Origin: Odontocerum albicorne
Taxonomy: Eukaryota; Arthropoda; Insecta; Trichoptera; Odontoceridae
Direction of reading: 5' to 3'
NCBI GenBank assembly: GCA_949825065.1
Contig: OX463862.1
Span: forward strand, 15,495,592-15,559,591
Length of the DNA stretch: 64,000 nucleotides
Part shown: positions 47,801 to 56,800 of the stretch, piece by piece
How positions within the stretch are numbered: position 1 is the stretch's first letter
Layout: each line of letters opens with the position of its first letter
The notes under the pieces: model-generated
Told to the model about the DNA's origin: nothing
Databases searched by the model: none
The model's input: the letters and a program-made list of their open reading frames with translations, nothing else
Position numbers and translations under genes: made by a program

Positions 47801-50800
47801 TTCGACTATCTCATGGCACCTCGGGGAATTAATCACTGTGTGTCGCAGATGTACCGAGGCACGCACTTTGAAATAGGAGATGGATATTCCGACTTAGAAG
47901 AATCAGTTGATACAACTCAATCCTTGGAATGCACCATTTCCTTGTCAGGGAAGGTAGAGAGGATATAGCGCCAGACTTTCCTATCTTGACACACATATAT
48001 CGCCTTTTCCACACCCATATACCTTCTCATATAGCCCCTAAGATTTCCCTTCATATTTTCTTTTTTCAAAATATCATTTACTTGATCAATTCACATTTGC
48101 ACTGTATATTTGTTTTGTTAGTCTTTCTTTATTTATTCAGTATATATGCCTGAACCATTCCACTGTGCTCTTCTTTAACACGTTAATACATCACTAGATT
48201 CTGTAATCTGTCGTCATACATTGTCACCCCATGTATTTTTATCGATGCACGCATTTCTACACAATTTATTTGGCCCGTTTCAATATTTTTCCAAGTGCAC
48301 GTTTCATTCTTATACATCAAAGCTGGTACTAGATTACAGTTGTGGACTATTGTGAAGTCATAAAGACACAAAACAGTCCAGCTCTTGAGCAGCTACCAGC
48401 AGCAGCATGCGAATAAGTCTCGTACATACATACACATTAATCCATATATTTACTATTTCCAGATGTTACATCTGTGCTGGCACATTTCCTCATTCATCCA
48501 TGAAGTGGCTGTCCACGTCTGCGGAGTACATGAACTCACACGTGATGCACTTTCCATGTTTGGCAAGTGCAGGTGGGAGGGGTGGTGTGGCAGGCACTGG
48601 TGCGAGCACCGGAGGCGGACGTGTGCTGGCGTGCTCGCGCTGTGTACACCACCTGGCGCAGCAGTGGGAGACGATGGACGCCGAGAGGGTGCCACTCGAG
48701 CATAGGAGGTATACACACATTATTGTTGAAACTTCAAAAAAAAAATGTCTAATATTAGTGAATTGTATGTACATTAACCTTTTCCCTGCTAGGCATGGCG
48801 TAGGCTATAGTTATAAGTAAAGCATTATAATAAGGAAAAATCAATTACTCAAGGTTTGCTGACTTTCTGTTATGTTTTATGCCTCTTTTTGATGGAAGTC
48901 AATACATTTTTTACCATCTCGAAATTAGTCAGGGTTATCACTACACTAAGAAGTGACAACCCTGAATTTCACTACACTACACTAAGTGACACCCTGAGTT
49001 TTCGAAACCTGTAGTTAAAAATAATAAACTGCGGCGCATACAAATTAAATGTGTATAATTTTTAGTCCTAAATATGACACCGTAATGGGGAAATAAATTT
49101 TTATTGAGAAGTAAGGAAATGTGATCATTTTTTTTGCGCCACTTTACAGAAGAGGGTTTTTCAGATTTTCTTTATATCTTACATAACACCAGACAAAAAT
49201 GAACAAAATAGATTTAATTTTTATGTTGGAACAGTTCATATATTTTTTATTTTCAAATTGAAGGTATTGAAATTGGAATTTCAGTGTGGTTTTCACTTAG
49301 GTCCCATTAAAACATATTTCTGGTTGGTTGGAAGAGATTGCCACATGGCAATAAACTCGCCAGGTAGAAAAAAAAAAAAGTTTTGTTGATCATATGAAAG
49401 TTTTATTTCTAATTTATTTCAAAATTAATATGAATCGAAAGATTTCCTCGAATTTTAATATAAACTTGAGTAAAGCTGATTTTAAATACTATCCGTATTT
49501 GGTTTATACCTGGCGGGTTTATATTTGTCATTTGGAAATCTCTTACAACCAACTAGTAAGATGTTTTAGAGGTCTTGAGAAAAAATCAGACTGGAACCAG
49601 ACCACAAACCCTTGGCTGGAAGCCGCATCTACCAATTAGGCGAAGGGGGTTGTGATTTCTAAAAAACTTTCAAATTTTAATTTCGAATGTTTAATTGTGA
49701 TACTTCATGTGCCTCTGGTCTAACACTTATCTTCTAACTTGGATATTTTGGTTTCAATTCTCAATGGCTTAAAAAAATACTTTGAACTCGGTCTATTTTT
49801 TTCACAAATGTCTTTTAAACATCTTTTTGGTTGGTTGAAGAAATCGCCACATACAAAGGAAGTGCAATACAATTATACAAATTCTTGTAACTTATCCAGC
49901 AATAATTATTTTCATGTAAAGTCTATATTATTTGTATATAATACTATTTATTTATACATTTATTTTCTTCCAGGTACAATATTCCCTCGCCGATGCCGTC
50001 AAACTGTTCGGCCAATGGAGAGAGAGTAATCCCCACCCCCCCTTCCACAACGTCTGAAAGGACGATAGCTTCTAATTCTGGTGAGATGTGAATTCATAAA
50101 TATTTTTAAAATATCGGGTTGTAACATATTGTATATTCGTTCCGTTGTCCCCACGTCGTAGTATATTATCACTTTTTCGAACTGTTAAAGTTTCTGGAAT
50201 GCACCCAAAGAGGGTCATGTGTATGTATCTGGCGGGATTAGAAGGTTATCCAATTCCAATAAATACAGCTCACAATTGGCCAAATCGAAGGAAGCAATCA
50301 ATAAGAAGAGGCCAGGATTGGCCAATAGAAAAAAAAACATTGTGTTCCAGCATGTCAACGCCACACGTTTCTATGATCACTCTGCAAAAAATATTGTAAC
50401 TCGGTTTGGATGTTTTAGTGCATCCACCATATATTCTGGATCTTTTACCTTCTGGATATAATTTGTATTGATATTTGCAACTCCTACCAAAACCATCATA
50501 TCATCAGTTTTTTGCTTACAAGTCCCCAATATTCTACAAGACAGAGAGGGAGATCCTTCAGACCAGGTCTGTAAATATGAAACAGGAATTTGCTCACAGA
50601 TGGCTCTAGTTGTCAATATAGTGACTGTCAAACCGCGTCATTGGCGCCTTTTTCTTGCTCCTCGCCAGGTACAAAAGAAAATCATTACTCCATCGAATTG
50701 TGACTGGCGATTAAAAATGGATATATTTCGAGAATCCTAGTCGTAAAAGATCATGGGTAACTCCAAGCAAATCAGCAAAAATGGCTCGATGATTGGTTTG

Positions 50801-53800
50801 CCTCAAAAGAGCAACAGTTTTTTTGGCGTGGCATCCACAAATTGCCAGAGAGATGGGAAAAATGTTTAGCTAGCGATGGGCAATACTTTGAATAAATTAT
50901 TTTTTACCATTTTCATACAATAAATGTGTATTTTCTATAAAAAAAACCGGTTTCATATTTACAGACCTGATATATTTCTCTTTAAGCTTTGTTTGTAATT
51001 GTAAATGTAAACTTGATAAACTTGATAAAATAAATGAATAAACAAATTGACCTTTAATTATCTTTTAATAAAATTAATATATTGTTCTGTATTGTTTCAG
51101 CTTGTACATCAATATATTGTTACCTGTGCGGTCTGCATTCAGACTTCACCTTAGCTAGAGTTTTATATGGGCATCCGCAAGGGAACGCGCCCTACTTTCC
51201 TAATCTATTAACGCATCAGGTAAATCCTGTGTCCGTAAGTTCTTTCTTATCCTTAATTGTGTGAGGTACAGGCCAACTTTGATTATCTGATCTTACATAT
51301 CTTTAATGCATGCCCATTACAGTAAAAGTTCCTTAATTCCAATGGATCAAATTTCACAAAAGAAAAAAACAAATTGCTAATTATGCAATTTCTAAAAAAA
51401 ACATGAATATGCACGAACGACACTTCCCAACAGCTGGGAACATCGCAACCAATTTTTTTATTTAAAAAATGATATAAGTCAAGTTAAGTTTTGTCGACAT
51501 ATTTCTGCAATATTGAGACTTAGTAACGTATTTAATGGTAAAAAGTATACATACTACTTTTCATGAGCAACCAACATGTAAAAATTTAAATAAATTCTAT
51601 AATTGTCACTTATTTGATTTTGGAATGGTAACTTATTTATTTTTGTACACGTAATATAAATATGATGATGTCCATAGTTTTATGTGGACATAATGTACGA
51701 TTCAAAGTTTAGCTAGGCCTCAGCCACACAGGTAGGAGCCTCGCTTATTAGGGCTACGCTACGAGCCAGGTGACATCCTAGCGAACCAACGTACCCCATA
51801 CTATCGCAATGGCCACACTGCAAGCTTCGCGCCACGCTACGTGACTATTATAGTCATCTAGTAGCGTAGCTCTAAGCACCAAGCGAGGCTCCTACCTGTG
51901 TGGTCGAGGCCTTAGTGATAAAAGACAATAATTTATATAAAAAGAACACTCAAAATCCTGTACTCACAATAATAATCTCGAGATATTTGTATATTGAATT
52001 TTTGGATATAGGGGGTATTTAACCGCTAGCTGTCACATAAAACACCAGTTATCCCGCCGCCAGGGACATATTCTACGTGGATCAGTGATTTGCATGGAAT
52101 ATTTTGAATTATTATAATTTATAAACACTTTTTGGCATAAAAACATTACGAATTTCGAAATACGCGGTTTTGTTAATTAACACTTGAATTTATTACGAAA
52201 AGTCGATTTCGAGACTTAGAAAATGGGGAAAAATACGAAATACGAATTGTCATTCTAATTAACGGACATTTACTGTGTATATTTTATCAATCAATGGTCC
52301 TAGACAAAGTGCCTTTTGTATTGTTTTTACTTTTTGTTATTTATTCTTTGCAGTACGCATATTTTAAAACATTTTTATTTAAAAAAAAAATTGACGAGAC
52401 ATAGCAGCATAATCTGTGTCGGATATATTTTTGAAATTTCAGTAGGTTTTTCTTAAATTTTACTGTACCATGTTCGTGCACGAAGTTTGACCATAAAAAT
52501 ACCAAATTTAATGATAAGCACACCAGTGTTTCTAGATTTGAACACTAGTCAGCCTCCATGGTCTAACGGCTAGAATTATATCTAAGCAAGTTAGTATCCC
52601 ATGTCTGATTCCCAACAGATTTCTGTAACTTGGAAACAATAGCTTCACTTCAATTCAATCCTACCTCCAACCATGCTCTTATGGGGTACAAAATTAGTCT
52701 CACGATAAGCACTAAAAGATCCATATCCTTTTTATTTATTACGAGTGTACTTCACTTAATGATAAGTAGGAATTTGTCGAAGGTATTCCTTCTCTGGTGG
52801 CGACACCTGAGTGGAAGAATAGTTGCAACGACAGACCGGAGATTGGAGTAGCCAATCGGTCTGAAGTTGTATCCAAGTTAGTTTGAATGGATATCCCTTT
52901 AGGCCTCGACCACACAGGAAGAAGCCTCGCTTGATGCTTAGAGCTATGTTGGGAGTTGGGCGACGTATCCTAGCGAATCAACGTACCGCATACTATCGCA
53001 GTGGCCACACTGCACGCTTCGCGCCACGTTGCATGACGATTAGTCATCGAGTGAATCTCCTAGCGAACAGACGTGTTGGTTAATTTACAAGATGGCGGAA
53101 GTTTTAATGACAGCTGTGCATAAAAGGGAGCCTTTGTGGAACCCATGGAGCAGATTATACAAAAATGTACCTGTAATAAAATCACTTTGGAATGAAGTTG
53201 CACAGAAAGTAAACAAAGATGGTAAGTTATAATGAAACTGGTTAGTTTTGAGAGTGACATCGTGTGTTGACTCAACCGCTCCCAACTGTTAAATGAATTT
53301 GTGCGTATCACTTTGGTGTGGCCAGGCATGAAGTCACCTAGTATATGAGTCACGTAAAATCTAGCTTAGCACCTAACGAAGCATTTTGGTGTGGCTTTAG
53401 AAATGATTGAATATAGCACTATTAAGTAACATAAAAGTAGAGCTGTATAAAGAGAAAGTTCTGCCTAACTAAAGGATTCAGCAGATAAAGCCTACAGATA
53501 GATCCCTTTGGAAATTTGATCACATAGCCTTCAGAACTTTGGGTTAGATCTTTCAAACTGTATATTTGCTGAAGTGCAACAGCTTGCATACAAACCAATA
53601 TACACACAGGCGTCTTCTATCTATAAGATACTTGATCCCTGCTGATTAAAACCTACCGATCCCCTTGGAAATTTGATCACATTGCCTTTGGAACTTTGGG
53701 TTAAAATTTCTTGTAAAAATCTTGTGTTTGCTAAATGCAAATTTGTGTAATTTGTACAAAAAAGTACTTGCACACAATAAACCAATATATACACAGCCAT

Positions 53801-56800
53801 CTTCTATCCATAGTATACTTGATAGGAAGGGACAGCCTATTGTAAGATATATCACGATATATCTTACGATAGGCTGTCCCTCTTGGCAGTGTCTTTCATT
53901 CGTAGGATGACTGACAATCATACTCGGATCACGAAAGAAAGCTTGTCATTGTTTTGTATTTTTACTTGATAACTATTCGTTTTTTGGTGGATTCTTCGTA
54001 TTGCATGTACGATCAATAGTTTAAATTGAAGCATCAATTTGAATTACAGATCATCAAAGTTGTGCTGTATTTCAGTGCTATACCGTACGCCCCTGACACT
54101 AATGATGACCTGTCCTCCGTTGTTTCAGAGTTTACCAAATGCCGAGCAGCTGAGGGAAGACGGTTCGGCTCTAGTCTGCACATTTTGTTATCATTCCTTA
54201 TTAAACCAGTGGAAAAGGTGATCAATTATTATGGTTTTTTAACATTAATGTCATTGTTTTGTTTTCGTGTCATTCATTGTGATAGAAAAGTATGAAAGGG
54301 AAAGTAAATGAGATATATGGGTGAGTAATGAAAGATTGGAGTAAGTTGAGGAATTTCGCTATTTGGATTTTCTCAGATGATGGAAGAGTTAAGAGGGATA
54401 TATACTCGAATCGGACATTATTAAAATCTGCTAGGATAAGATAGTTCACAATAATGTTTTGGTGCCATTTTTTATGTATGGGAGCGAAACGTGGACTTGG
54501 AACAAAACTGAGGAGAGTCGAATAAATCGAAATCCTTGCACTGAAAAGAATACATGGGGTATGAAGAATATGGAATAAAATTATTTGGGATGAATGTGAA
54601 CTTAAGGCTGAGAAAAATGAAGAGCGCACTGAGATGTTTTGGACATGTGGAACGAATGAAAGAATAAAGACTAACAAAATAAATATACAGTGGTACCTCG
54701 GGTTACGAACTTGATTCGTTCTTTGATTTCGTTCGCAAGCCGAAACAAACAATTTTTCTTGGGAGCCATAATGAGGGTTAATTTAATGCAAAATATATTT
54801 TATATATACTGTATATTATATACATAAAAAGCAAAAAAAAAATTATATCAAGAACAACGAACGCAACAACCAACAATGTTCACAACGCGCACACCTGAGA
54901 ACAACTAATGCGTAATTGCATAATGCGCCGTTACAACTAATTCGTGAGCCGAGGCATTGTACGCGGGTCGAGTCAAAATTTTTCGGAAATTGTGTTCGTA
55001 AGCCAATTTGTTCGTGACTAGAGGCGTTCGTAACCCGAGGTTTGACTGTATGTTGCAATATTGGAATGGAAGACATGGTAGAGGAAGACCAAGTAAACTA
55101 TGGTCAGATTAAATTAATGATATGTAGAAAAGAAATATAAAAAGTCAGAAATCGTAAAAGTTAAATGGATTCAAATGAGGTGAAACATGTGTGTCAAAAC
55201 AGGATAGTCTGGCGGCCTGTTCTCTCTGCTTACCCTGACAGGGAAATGGCATGGTGGTATGTATGTATTCTGCACACTGGATGGGAAAAAAAATTCATTC
55301 CAATTTATATTGTGAGATCAATTATGTTTTGCTTATATGTTAAATTTATCCAATATTGATATGAATGTTTTGTCCATAAAAGAAAATTCATTCCAATTTA
55401 TATCGTGAGATCAATTATGTTTTGCTTATATGTTAAATTTATCCAATATTGATATGAATGTTTTGTCCATAAAAGAAAATTCATTCCAATTTATATCGTG
55501 AGATCAATTATGTTTTGCTTATATGTTAAATTTATCCAATATTGATATGAATGTTTTGTCCATAAAAGAAAATTCATTCCAATTTATATCGTGAGATCAA
55601 TTATGTTTTGCTTATATGTTAAATTTATCCAATATTGATATGAATGTTTTGTCCATAAAAGCTTGGGTTTTTAATTATTTTTTTTAATCATTATAGATGA
55701 AAAAGAGTTTACAGTTTGCTAATTATGTTATGGATGATTTATTATTTGATTATTTAAATGATGTATTTCATTATTTTAGGTACGACGCGGCCGTTGGTTA
55801 TGTAGTCCCTCCAAACCAAAGGTCGTACAATACACACGACTATATCTGCCACCTGTGCAGTGTCACCACCTACAGAAAGAGAGTTAGAGCACTACCTATT
55901 AAAGTGAGTACCTCACCTCGACTTGACCCTTTTCTGCGTATCAGGAGAAACGGGAATAAGGAAATGTTCATTTTTACATAAGCAAAGAACGTTAGAATGA
56001 TAAGAGGTAATGGTGAACTCTGGAGGATATAAAATAGTATAGTAGATAATTATCTGGAGTGGTATGGAATAAAATTGACCCAGATAAAAAAAAACTTTGG
56101 ATAATCTCCACCTAAAAATAAAAACTATCCTATATACTTATTTCAAATACAAAATCAAAAAAAGTTCATTTGGAAATGGTGCTACGAAAATTTCACAACA
56201 TAAGCTTATTGTCAAGTTATTGTCTCTTGTTGCTCTATATCAAAGATTCACAAAGTGGTCTATATGGACCTCCAAGGGTCGATTTCCACTTGCAGGGGGT
56301 CTATGTCAGCGAAAAAAGATATTAGGGGTGCACGAGATGTAAATGGGGGTCCACGTGAGCGGATCTCATTTAGGCAGATCATCATCAATATTTAGGCGTT
56401 CAGTTAATGTCTTATTACACCTAACACAGATTGTGTGTACATAATACTTATATAAAGAAATTGAATGCAAATCACTGAACGTGGAGATTTAAGACTATAC
56501 CTCACTAATTTGAAGCCAAATATTGAACCATTGCTATCAGAGCATCAGGTTCATCCCTCTCATTAACAATATTATTTGTGTATTAATTTTATGTACCAAT
56601 TTTACTAGGTTTTGATTTGTTTAGTTCCAAAGCCAAATATTTACTTGCATATATAGTAGTGTCTTTTCAATAAAGGTATGAATAAAAATTGTACATGTAT
56701 TTCGTTTTTACAATTGTCCACTCTACAAAAAACCTTATCAAGGTGAACAGCACTGTGTCAGCTGTCAAAAACACATTTGAAGTTAATAAGTTTAGGAAAA

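Larger units (their letters stand above)
45342..48462 (+). other. Intron 6 (3.1 kb)
   Basis: Holds two family B copies, repeat J and a DDE transposase relic, listed. 46160-46480 shows nothing recognisable. Confidence 0.75.
48709..49973 (+). other. Intron 7 (1.3 kb)
   Basis: Contains repeat J pieces (49300-49385 +, 49500-49560 -, 49810-49870 +) and a SINE-like piece. A short CACTACACTAAG-type mirrored repeat occurs at 48935-49000. 48780-48930 and 49000-49290 hold nothing recognisable. Confidence 0.7.
50081..51100 (+). other. Intron 8 (1.0 kb)
   Basis: Almost entirely two mariner relics, listed separately. Confidence 0.8.
51220..54128 (+). other. Intron 9 (2.9 kb)
   Basis: Holds two Harbinger-type MITEs, repeat K copy 2, a SINE-like piece, a tandem duplication and a hairpin, listed. 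51250-51700 and 53890-54120 show nothing recognisable. Confidence 0.75.
54218..55779 (+). other. Intron 10 (1.6 kb)
   Basis: A family B copy with a MITE nested inside, then a 93-base tandem array. Ends at acceptor attttag. Confidence 0.85.

Noticed and set aside
48453..48774. Several minus-strand and alternate-frame ORFs over exon 7
   Set aside because: All are shadows of the GC-rich exon 7, whose frame is fixed by the two Cys pairs and splice phases.
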